From NCBI GenBank assembly GCA_944323825.1, contig CALUTY010000009.1, positions 79,887-143,886 on the forward strand: a stretch of 64,000 nucleotides of DNA, given 5' to 3'. Each line of letters begins with the position of its first letter. Within the stretch, counting starts at the first letter, position 1. Position numbers and translations under genes: made by a program. The notes under the pieces are model-generated. The model was not told the origin of the DNA. It did not search any database and worked only from the letters and a program-made list of their open reading frames with translations. This document shows positions 17,633-27,194 of the stretch, one piece after another. The DNA comes from an uncultured Bacteroidales bacterium. GTDB taxonomy: Bacteria; Bacteroidota; Bacteroidia; Bacteroidales; UBA932.

Positions 17633-18124
17633 TTACTTAGGGTTAATATTAATATTCAACCTCAATCCTCTCAGCTCAGCAATCCTGAAAATATATGACA
17701 TGAAGCAGTCATCATGAACCTGCCATGAATATATCGTAGTCGCTCCAAGATTCAGGTCACGGCAAAGGTCTGTCTTGTTGATGCGGTACTGATTGAGAGC
17801 TATGGTAAGGAAATCCAGATTCTTCGGTGTTTCCGGAGAATACAGTTTGGATGTCACCTTCACATTTGGGTTTGTCTCCTCTTTCATATCTGTCAGGCTG
17901 AACCGAATCTCGTAACCGAGCACATCAAACAGCCTGTATATGTTGGACATCTTCACGTCATCCTTCTTGAACCAGTAGTACACAGACTGCCTTGAAAGCC
18001 CCATCCTGGCAGCCAGATCGCCGACGGTCAGATTCATTTCTGCCGCAAAATCATACAGAAACTTCAGATTCTTCAGCGGATAGGAACCGCTGCGGACATT
18101 CCTTGCTTTTTTGTTCTCCATCAC
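17633..18124 (-). CDS. two-unit helix-turn-helix regulator of the island
   Basis: 163 residues. An XRE-like HTH lies at about 22-65 (FAAEMNLTVGDLAARMGLSR, QSVYYWFKKDDVKMSNIYRLFDVL). A second, similar unit lies at about 105-150 (IALNQYRINKTDLCRDLNLGATTIYSWQ and a following helix). Proteins of this kind are common in Bacteroidetes mobile elements. It is transcribed divergently from the primase gene, with 166 bases between, and is a candidate for regulating both directions. Confidence 0.75.
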   Translation of the reverse strand: MMENKKARNVRSGSYPLKNLKFLYDFAAEMNLTVGDLAARMGLSRQSVYYWFKKDDVKMSNIYRLFDVLGYEIRFSLTDMKEETNPNVKVTSKLYSPETPKNLDFLTIALNQYRINKTDLCRDLNLGATTIYSWQVHDDCFMSYIFRIAELRGLRLNININPK

Positions 18125-18290
18125 TCCGATGCTTATTAAGGCAAGTCAATATTTTGAAATAACATCATTTTCTATTAACTTTACCTCTGTTTTTATTAAC
18201 ACTTGCGATGATTCTCAGATGAATCTTCACAAAGATAACCTTTTGATGAGTTTTTACAAACATTTGATTTTACTTTACAATACATCAATA

Positions 18291-19199
18291 ATGCCTGCAT
18301 TTACAGAAGAAGAGAAGAGGATACTGCTTCAGACACCCATAGAACTTATACTGTCCCATTTTGGCAAGGCCACTAAGCACAGACGAGGGAACATGTTCTA
18401 CTCCCCTTTCCGGGACGAGTGCACTCCGTCTTTCCATGTCAATCCAAACAATAATACCTGGTATGATTTCGGGACAGGCGAAGGAGGTGGGATCATAGAC
18501 ATAGTGACAAGACTTGCAGGGTGCAGCAGGTCTCAGGCATACGATTTTCTGGCATCCATGAGGAAAGACTTTGTCGCCTTATCCAAATACAGCCATCCGA
18601 AGGAAAAGGGAAAAGCAAGCAGAATTGACATTGCTTCCTCCAGGAACGGATTCAGGAACAGGAGCCTGATCAGTTATGCCGAAGAAAGAGGGATCAGTCT
18701 TGAAACCCTTGAATCTTTCTGTAAGGAAGTCATATACAGCATAGACGGAATACGAGGCAGACAGTTCTATGCCATAGGATTCAGGAACGACTCTGGCGGA
18801 TATGTCCTTCGGTCCCGCTTTACCAAGAAGTGCACATCGAACGATTTGAGCACACTGAAGTGCATACCGGAGAACGACCGCAGTTCTGTTGCGGTCTTCG
18901 AAGGATTCTTTGACTTCCTTTCCTGGTACGAGGACAACGGATACTGCACACTCCCCTGCGACGTCTGCATACTGAACAGTGTCGTGAACACAGAACGGAG
19001 TTTGGATTTCCTTAGGGCGCACGACAACATACTTATATACTTTGACAATGACGAAGCCGGCAAGAAAGCGACTCAGTCAATAATCGAGAAAACCAAGGCA
19101 AAATATATCCTGGTACAGGACATGTCTGGAACCTATTTAGGATACAACGACTATAACGAAATGCTGAAGGATAGAATAAGCAAGCAACAATCCAATTAA
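18291..19199 (+). CDS. DnaG-like primase with Toprim domain (mobile element)
   Basis: 302 residues from MPAFTEEEKRI. The CHC2-like N-terminal domain (FYSPFRDECTPSFHV, NNNTWYDFGTGEGGGIIDIV) is typical of mobile-element primases, with most zinc-binding cysteines lost. The Toprim domain has VAVFEGFFDFLSWYE (the Glu) and ILIYFDNDEAGKKA (the DxD). An upstream in-frame start at 18111 exists, but residues before 18291 do not fit the family. It probably primes replication of an integrative element or plasmid. First of three co-directed genes with short gaps. Confidence 0.85.
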   Translation: MPAFTEEEKRILLQTPIELILSHFGKATKHRRGNMFYSPFRDECTPSFHVNPNNNTWYDFGTGEGGGIIDIVTRLAGCSRSQAYDFLASMRKDFVALSKYSHPKEKGKASRIDIASSRNGFRNRSLISYAEERGISLETLESFCKEVIYSIDGIRGRQFYAIGFRNDSGGYVLRSRFTKKCTSNDLSTLKCIPENDRSSVAVFEGFFDFLSWYEDNGYCTLPCDVCILNSVVNTERSLDFLRAHDNILIYFDNDEAGKKATQSIIEKTKAKYILVQDMSGTYLGYNDYNEMLKDRISKQQSN

Positions 19200-19214
19200 A
19201 GCAAATGATTCATT

Positions 19215-20000
19215 ATGGAACAGGAAATCACTAAAGATGTCCAGGAAAAGCTGGACAAGATCGACTGGAAAACCCTTGAGCAGAAGTACGGAATCTCCCG
19301 CAAAACAGTGGAGCAGTCCCCTGCTATCGCATCTCAGCTTGTGTACGGGCAGATGACCGACCTGGTATATGCCTGCACTCCTGAGATGAATGCCATGTTC
19401 TCCCTCAGGGCCTATCCGACCCAGGATGGAGACTGGACGGTCAAGCTCTATTCGATGGAGAAGCCCAAAACTCCGGCAGACACTCTCTACCTGTATAACC
19501 AGCCTATAACAAGCCAGAGAGTCAAGGATGCACTGCTGGAAAGGGCTTCATGGGAGGACGGAGACCACAACAAGAGGTACGGCTACGCGAATGCCAACGG
19601 CGGCAGGCCGATCAGTCTTGAGATAAACGGCAGGAAGCAGGACTTCCTGGTGTCAATCCACCAGCCGACAAACAGGGTGGTCGGGATGCCGGTTGACCTT
19701 GTCAAGTCGTACCTGCTTGACAAGGAGGGGCACTCCAAAGGGAAAGGAATCTACGGGGTCAAGTTCACTGACGAACAGGCAAAGGCACTTTCAGAAGGGA
19801 ATGCCGTCGTGATAAGCGGGACCCGCAAATCAGGGGAAAAATTCACATGCTGCGTGCAGTTCGATGCCGCACAGAGGCAGGTTGTGGCATGTCACCCGTC
19901 ATGGTTCAAGGAAGCAATGAAGGCCGGACTCGACATGTCGAAAACGCAGGAACAGGCTCCAAAGCAGGAAGTCCAGACTGGTAAAGGCAGGAAGATATAA
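19215..20000 (+). CDS. DUF4099/DUF3945 domain protein (mobile element)
   Basis: 261 residues. The N-terminal half (about 10-150, with DWKTLEQKYGISRKTVEQ and WTVKLYSM) resembles DUF4099, and the part from about 165 to 235 (VKSYLLDKEGHSKGKGIYGVKF, TDEQAKALSEGNAVVISG) resembles DUF3945. Both are common cargo domains of Bacteroidetes conjugative elements and often accompany primases or topoisomerases. The biochemical role is unknown. It starts 15 bases after the primase stop. Confidence 0.75.
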   Translation: MEQEITKDVQEKLDKIDWKTLEQKYGISRKTVEQSPAIASQLVYGQMTDLVYACTPEMNAMFSLRAYPTQDGDWTVKLYSMEKPKTPADTLYLYNQPITSQRVKDALLERASWEDGDHNKRYGYANANGGRPISLEINGRKQDFLVSIHQPTNRVVGMPVDLVKSYLLDKEGHSKGKGIYGVKFTDEQAKALSEGNAVVISGTRKSGEKFTCCVQFDAAQRQVVACHPSWFKEAMKAGLDMSKTQEQAPKQEVQTGKGRKI

Positions 20001-20008
20001 CCGGGTAG

Positions 20009-20902
20009 ATGATGGATTCTGGAATAAACGCGTACGGCCAATGGGACGTTCCTGCTGTTTTCGGGGCGGTAGTCGGAGATATAATAGCGTCTCCGTACCG
20101 CCTCGTGAACACAGACCGATATGACTTTTCTCTCTTCGAGAAAAACAAAGGCCCATTGGGACATGTCTTCCATCCGGGAATTACGGGAGTGTCGGTAATT
20201 ACTGCCGCTGTCTCTAAATGGCTGAAGACAGATTCAGAGCTGACCCCCAAGGCTCTGGACAGGCTCATTATAGAAATGATAAGAGACGATATGGACAGGA
20301 ATTATACATCCTGGCTGTTTCACTGGATCGACTTGCAATCAAACGGGGAGAAGTGCAATTTTGACCTTAACTTTGCAGCAGCCATAGTCTCCCCTATCGG
20401 GATGTGCCGCATACCTCTAAAAGATGCCATAGATACAGCAGGCAAGGCCGCTTCCGTCATTACTTCAGACAAGAACACGGTCAGAGGAGCAAAGGCCATT
20501 GCCGAGGCTGTCTGGCTGGCATCCAACGGACGCAGCAAAGAGGATATACTGTTCTCAATGGAACATGGATACGGCTACAGTCTGTCTTTGCCACTGGAAG
20601 AGATAACTGCACGTGCAAGAGGATACCTAAAGGAACCTATAATCGTCAATGGCGAGGAGACTGGGGAATACTACTTCAGGGATATAGGTCGTCGGGAATT
20701 CAGGACCGGCCCGGCGGTAACTGCCGCCCTGAAGGCCTTCATGGATGGAAACGGCTTTGAGGACACCGTAAGACGCGCAGTAGTCATCGGCGGGGACAGC
20801 TGTTCAATAGCTTCCATAGCCGGAGCCATTGCAGGGGCGAAATACGGGATTCCTGATGACATCAAGAGGAAAGCTGTCTTTGAATTGAACAAAGGCGGAT
20901 AA
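20009..20902 (+). CDS. ADP-ribosylglycohydrolase-family protein with degenerate metal site
   Basis: 297 residues in the ARH/DraG fold (PF03747). The N-terminal AVFGAVVGDIIASPYR and the C-terminal GGDxxxIAsIAGAIAGAKYGIP are clear. Active members carry TDDT after the first helix; here the aligned residues are T59-G60-V61-S62. They also carry GGDTDT near the end; here it is GGDSCS (261-266), so the second Asp and the Thr are changed. These residues bind the two magnesium ions, so hydrolase activity is doubtful and an ADP-ribose-binding or decoy role is possible. Third gene of the primase operon, 8 bases after the previous stop. Confidence 0.8.
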   Translation: MMDSGINAYGQWDVPAVFGAVVGDIIASPYRLVNTDRYDFSLFEKNKGPLGHVFHPGITGVSVITAAVSKWLKTDSELTPKALDRLIIEMIRDDMDRNYTSWLFHWIDLQSNGEKCNFDLNFAAAIVSPIGMCRIPLKDAIDTAGKAASVITSDKNTVRGAKAIAEAVWLASNGRSKEDILFSMEHGYGYSLSLPLEEITARARGYLKEPIIVNGEETGEYYFRDIGRREFRTGPAVTAALKAFMDGNGFEDTVRRAVVIGGDSCSIASIAGAIAGAKYGIPDDIKRKAVFELNKGG

Positions 20903-21078
20903 TAATCAAGATATAAGTACACCTTCCCGTTCCCAGCTGGTCTCTTCCTTAAGGTTATCATTGTATTCTTCCTCATATCACTAATATTATACTTTATACT
21001 GCAATTATACTACAAAATGTTAAATAAAACTAATTATTTGTTAATTATAAATAATGTTATATTGAAATTAGACCAAGA

Positions 21079-22311
21079 TTAGACTTTATTGAGTTTAATG
21101 AAATCCTCAAGTTCTTTCCTGGCGATCCACAGCCTTCCGCATACATTTCTGCTTGGAATGTCCAGTCTCTTGACCACCTTGTAGAGACGCCCCAGCTCAA
21201 GCCCTGCCATATCGGCGGCATCCTGGGCTGGCACGTAATTTACATCCAAGTCACGGCGGTCCCTGAAGATCTCATCAACATGCTTTTTGGAGTAATATGC
21301 AGTCCTATAGACTTTCTTTTTTGGTATCTTGTATGAAAATACAAAGTTGTATACCGACCTGCGTTCCATATCGTATGCCCTCATTATCTCCTCGACTGTA
21401 TACCATTCCTTTATTTCAGGATGGTTCTGTCTGACTCTCTTCCTCACAAACGCATCGACATCCTTCCTCTTGTAGAATCTGATATTCCTGAATCGCTCAA
21501 ATGGTAGGTTGCTTTTGCGAAGAAGGAAAGGCAATGATGGAAGTTCATTGCCGTAAAGCTTGAGGGATTCTGAAATCGTAATGTATTCGAGAGAATTGGA
21601 TATGACAGGATTGACTGATATTTCCTGTGCAGGCTCCTGTTCCATGATCCTCTTTCTCGATTCTGAATTCTTGGAGATGTATGCATCAACCGAGGACTTC
21701 TTGATGAGAACGACGCCTCCGACCTCTGTAACTTCGAATGCCCCTTTCCACATTGCCCTGTAAACACTTGTCCGGCTCATTGACATATATTCTGCCACGT
21801 CCGCGATCCGCATAAGATCCTTGGGCTTCTTCGGTTCCGGGATGCTGTCAACTGATGTCTTGACGTGAAATGTCATTCTATAACGCCTGGCACAGTCACT
21901 GCTGCAGAATCTTGTATTGACCTTCTGCGCAACGAATCTCTTTCCGCACATTTTGCACTCCCTGGTGAATTTCATGTATACACCTCTGAGAACAGACGGA
22001 AGAGTCTTGTTCCGCCGTGGATGCCTGCTTAGATTAGTGCCGGCATCATGACATTTTGTGCAGCAATACTTGCCATTGATAAACCGAGTAATGTACTCAC
22101 GACCGCAGTTTGCGCATGTCTTATGGAAATAAATGTACCCATCCTTCAGGAATGCCCCCAAAGATTTGTCATACGTCTGAATTTGCTCAAGCCGTTTCTT
22201 GTTAGCCTCAGCCCGCTTGAATTTGAAATAGCAGCTCTGAGAACAGAAGACCGTCGGATAACGGGTCGTCTTAAAAACTGTTCCGCACTGTTTACACGTT
22301 TTTTGAAACAT
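21079..22311 (-). CDS. multi-domain DNA-binding protein: three zinc ribbons and four HTH units
   Basis: 410 residues. Three treble-clef/zinc-ribbon units are seen at about 6-32 (CKQCG, CSQSC), 66-90 (CANCG, CCTKC) and 118-142 (CKMCG, CSSDC). Four excisionase-like (HTH_17/MerR-type) units follow, beginning near RIADVAEYMSMSRTSVYRAM, TISESLKLYGN, TVEEIMRAYDMERRSVYNF and PAQDAADMAGLELGRLYKV, each ending in a Y/W-I-K/A-K/R-K-x-V/L-D-x-[FI] wing. Excisionases of Bacteroidetes elements normally have one such unit. The gene converges on the ADP-ribosylglycohydrolase gene, and four 10-bp repeats lie just upstream of its start. Confidence 0.75.
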   Translation of the reverse strand: MFQKTCKQCGTVFKTTRYPTVFCSQSCYFKFKRAEANKKRLEQIQTYDKSLGAFLKDGYIYFHKTCANCGREYITRFINGKYCCTKCHDAGTNLSRHPRRNKTLPSVLRGVYMKFTRECKMCGKRFVAQKVNTRFCSSDCARRYRMTFHVKTSVDSIPEPKKPKDLMRIADVAEYMSMSRTSVYRAMWKGAFEVTEVGGVVLIKKSSVDAYISKNSESRKRIMEQEPAQEISVNPVISNSLEYITISESLKLYGNELPSLPFLLRKSNLPFERFRNIRFYKRKDVDAFVRKRVRQNHPEIKEWYTVEEIMRAYDMERRSVYNFVFSYKIPKKKVYRTAYYSKKHVDEIFRDRRDLDVNYVPAQDAADMAGLELGRLYKVVKRLDIPSRNVCGRLWIARKELEDFIKLNKV

Positions 22312-22350
22312 TGTTTTGTTCTTTAGTGTGTCCGAGTACGGGACATGAAA

Positions 22351-22390
22351 AAGTGTTTCATCGTGTTTCAGAATGTTTCAGAATGTTTCA
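22351..22390. repeat. four tandem 10-bp repeats (NNNTGTTTCA)
   Basis: TGTTTCA recurs four times with an exact 10-base period (aagTGTTTCA, tcgTGTTTCA, gaaTGTTTCA, gaaTGTTTCA), 40 bases upstream of the start of the four-HTH protein. One helical turn per repeat places the sites on the same DNA face. They may be an operator for that protein, iterons, or arm-type sites for excision. Confidence 0.75.
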
Positions 22391-22457
22391 AACCTTCTAT
22401 ATTACTTCACATTTCCCCACACTCCGTCCTACGAGTTTGCTCTCTGAATTCACTTTT

Positions 22458-22476
22458 GGTACAAATACGGTACAAA
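22458..22476. repeat. paired GGTACAAA repeats, possible island end/att region
   Basis: GGTACAAA occurs at 22458-22465 and 22469-22476, an 11-base period. Similar tandem GGTACAAA motifs occur at tyrosine-recombinase junctions in Bacteroidetes elements. It lies between the last island gene and the core pfk gene. I found no matching copy at the left edge near 17215, so an att site is only suggested. Confidence 0.35.
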
Positions 22477-22522
22477 AACAGTGAAAACATTGATAGTTAA
22501 TGATAACTATCGTCATACAAAC

Positions 22523-22554
22523 AAAAAAAAGAAGAGCTGTCGAAACAACTCTTC
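22523..22554 (-). terminator. intrinsic terminator of the phosphofructokinase gene
   Basis: GAAGAGCTGT (22531-22540) pairs with ACAACTCTTC (22545-22554) with one mismatch, followed on the minus strand by eight T (22530-22523). It lies 46 bases after the stop codon. Confidence 0.85.
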
Positions 22555-22600
22555 TTCAATCATTTATATGCAAATGTGCGACTTTAGTCTACATTTTCAT

Positions 22601-23848
22601 TTACCAGTTCAGGATCTTCTTGAAATCATAGTTCTCAGGATCGCTCACATATTCCTTGGCAGCCTCGTAGTCGGCCTCGGTGATGTAGTGGGCGATGAAG
22701 TTGTAGTAGTTCTGGGCTGTGCCTGAGTTGATGTCCACAACTCTCGGAGGTATCTTTCCTGTCTCAGGGTCCTGGAGATCGGAGAGATAGAGAGGTGACA
22801 CATTGCCGTATGCGTCCACATACACCATGCAGCCGGTCTTGCCCTCGCTGAAGAGCTGGTACACTCCCATTGCAAGCTCGGTGCAGTAGGTGAGGTCGTA
22901 TGCGACAGGGTCCTGGCAGCGTACATCGTAGCCGATTTCCACAGGACGGCTCTTGACCTTTATGCCGATCTTCTTGAATTCCTTCTCGAGGAGGTCGTTG
23001 AAGAGGACAGCCTTGGAAATCTTGCCGAGCTCAGGATGACCGTGCTCGTCGTAAGTGAAATGTATGCCTGCGTCAGCAGCTTCCTTTGCCACACCTGCAT
23101 CATGGAAAAGGCCTTCGGCAGCCACGATGGTGCCGTAGTTCACGCCCATGATCTTTCTCTTGAGGATGGCGGAGATTGAAAGCCTGATGATCTTTTCGAG
23201 TGTCATCGAAGTCTTGTTGAACATCTCAGGGATGATGGTCATCGGACAGTGGGTGGCTTCGCCGATTCCGAGGGCGAGGCTTCCGCAGGTACGGCCCATG
23301 GCCGAAATTACGAGCCAGTTGCCTGAAGTGCGTGCATCCTCATAGATGGTCCTTGCAAGGTGTGCTCCCTCATTCTTTGCCGAATTGTAGCCGAAGGTCG
23401 GAGTGTTGTTCGGAAGAGGAAGGTCATTGTCTATGGTCTTCGGGCAGTGGATGTTGGCGATAGGATAATTCTTGGCAGCAAGGAATTTTGAAATCCTGTT
23501 GGCTGTCGAGGCAGTGTCATCGCCGCCGATGGTCACGAGAAGCTTTATGTTGTTGTCCTTGAAAAGGTCGAGGTTGAAGTTCTCCTCGAAATCCTTGTCA
23601 GTCGGTTTGAAACGGCTCATTTCGAGATAAGACCCGCCCCTGTTGAAATAGCGGTCAGCCTTGAAGAAGTCCAGATCTTCGGTACGGGCATTCTTGCTGA
23701 AAAGTCCTGAATATCCGCCATGAAGGCCGATGACCCTGTATCCTTTTGTAAGGAAGGTCTTTGCAACACTCATTGAAACTGAATTCATTCCCGGCGCAGG
23801 GCCGCCTCCGCAAAGGATGATTACTGCATCTTTCATGTCAATTGTCAT
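22601..23848 (-). CDS. pfp: 6-phosphofructokinase, pyrophosphate-dependent type
   Basis: 415 residues. It phosphorylates fructose 6-phosphate in glycolysis. ILCGGGPAPGMNSV is the nucleotide/phosphate loop. The phosphoryl-donor motif reads TIGGDDTASTA, where ATP enzymes have GGDGS, and the catalytic motif reads CPKTIDND, where ATP enzymes have PGTIDND; Asp and Lys at these two places mark PPi-dependent enzymes. MGRTCGSLAL is also present. The start could be the ATG at 23836 (MKDAVIIL). A TAAATTTG box lies 21 bases upstream. Confidence 0.93.
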   Translation of the reverse strand: MTIDMKDAVIILCGGGPAPGMNSVSMSVAKTFLTKGYRVIGLHGGYSGLFSKNARTEDLDFFKADRYFNRGGSYLEMSRFKPTDKDFEENFNLDLFKDNNIKLLVTIGGDDTASTANRISKFLAAKNYPIANIHCPKTIDNDLPLPNNTPTFGYNSAKNEGAHLARTIYEDARTSGNWLVISAMGRTCGSLALGIGEATHCPMTIIPEMFNKTSMTLEKIIRLSISAILKRKIMGVNYGTIVAAEGLFHDAGVAKEAADAGIHFTYDEHGHPELGKISKAVLFNDLLEKEFKKIGIKVKSRPVEIGYDVRCQDPVAYDLTYCTELAMGVYQLFSEGKTGCMVYVDAYGNVSPLYLSDLQDPETGKIPPRVVDINSGTAQNYYNFIAHYITEADYEAAKEYVSDPENYDFKKILNW

Positions 23849-23868
23849 TAAAAAGTTATTTTGCGGTG

Positions 23869-23876
23869 CAAATTTA
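23869..23876 (-). promoter_or_regulatory. -7 box of the phosphofructokinase gene
   Basis: TAAATTTG on the minus strand matches TAnnTTTG, 21 bases before the first start codon. No clear -33 TTTG was seen. Confidence 0.55.
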
Positions 23877-23931
23877 GAAACTGTTTTGAAATTTTCAGAA
23901 GCTGTTTTGATTTTTATTGAATAATTTATAA

Positions 23932-26223
<2,292 letters not shown>

Positions 26224-26259
26224 AAGCCGCTATCGGAAACTACAGCACTGAAGACAGGC

Positions 26260-27189
26260 ATGGCAAGGAATCTCAAGGAAATATGGCACAACATCCGCCG
26301 TTTCATGGCGGAAGACATCTGGATTCTCAATCCGGATGAGCTTTCCCGTGCCAAGGCGAGATTCATCAAATATGTGAAGGTGCTGATCATCACCATCAAG
26401 ACATTCTCGGCTCAGAAGATAGGCTTCCAGGCCGTCGCACTTAGCTTCTTCGGGACAATGTCGGTTGTACCTTTCCTTGCCGTGACATTTGCCGTGACCG
26501 GAGGCCTCGGGCTTGAAGGCAGGCTGAAGGAAATGCTCTATGAGAACTTCAGCAACCATCAGGAGATAATCAACATGGTCATGGGCTTTGCCGACAATAT
26601 CATCAATACTGCCATGTCGAGCGGAGTCGGGCTTGTCAGCTCGCTGTTCTTCATCTGGGTGGTAATCTGGATGATGATGTCCGTGGAGAGGGTCTTCAAC
26701 AACGTATGGAAGGTGCACAAGTCGAGGAACCTGTTCAAAAGGCTTTCCTTCTATCTGCTGGTGCTGATAATCGCACCGCTGGTGCTGATGCTCTTCTTCG
26801 CAGGCTCCATAACCTACTCCAACCTGTTCAACAACATGGACTGGGGAATTCTCCGGATGGAAGAGATAAGATCCTTCTTTTCATGGCTTCTGTTCTATGC
26901 CGTGGCCATGCTGACATTTTCCGCCATGTACAAGTTCATACCCAACTATAAAGTAAAATACAGCCATGCCCTGAAGGCGGCGGTCATATCCGCCCTTGCA
27001 TTCACGGTGATGCAGTATCTGTATCTTGAGACCCAGCTTTTCGTGAGCCGGCTCAATACGGTGTACGGGGCCATGGCAGCAATACCGCTTTTCATGTTCT
27101 GGATGAATTTCGGATGGTTCATCATCCTGTTCGGTGCCGAACTGTCATATGCTTTCCAGAATGTGGACAACTATAACCTGGATGATTGA
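26260..27189 (+). CDS. YihY/BrkB-family inner-membrane protein
   Basis: 309 residues with about six membrane segments and the family patterns GFQAVALSFFGTMSVVPFLA, VFNNVWKVHKSRNLFKR and YLYLETQLFVSRLNTVYGAMAAIPLFMFWMN (in part). The family was once misnamed ribonuclease BN; its function is not settled. Lies between ligA and relA/spoT, 36 bases after the former. Confidence 0.9.
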   Translation: MARNLKEIWHNIRRFMAEDIWILNPDELSRAKARFIKYVKVLIITIKTFSAQKIGFQAVALSFFGTMSVVPFLAVTFAVTGGLGLEGRLKEMLYENFSNHQEIINMVMGFADNIINTAMSSGVGLVSSLFFIWVVIWMMMSVERVFNNVWKVHKSRNLFKRLSFYLLVLIIAPLVLMLFFAGSITYSNLFNNMDWGILRMEEIRSFFSWLLFYAVAMLTFSAMYKFIPNYKVKYSHALKAAVISALAFTVMQYLYLETQLFVSRLNTVYGAMAAIPLFMFWMNFGWFIILFGAELSYAFQNVDNYNLDD

Positions 27190-27194
27190 AAATT

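Noticed and set aside
18111..18290. N-terminal extension of the primase
   Set aside because: The 60 extra residues are low-complexity and do not fit primases, whose homology begins close to MPAFTEEEKR at 18291.
22351..22390. CRISPR array
   Set aside because: Repeats are 10 bases with 3-base variable parts and no spacers of CRISPR length; no cas genes.
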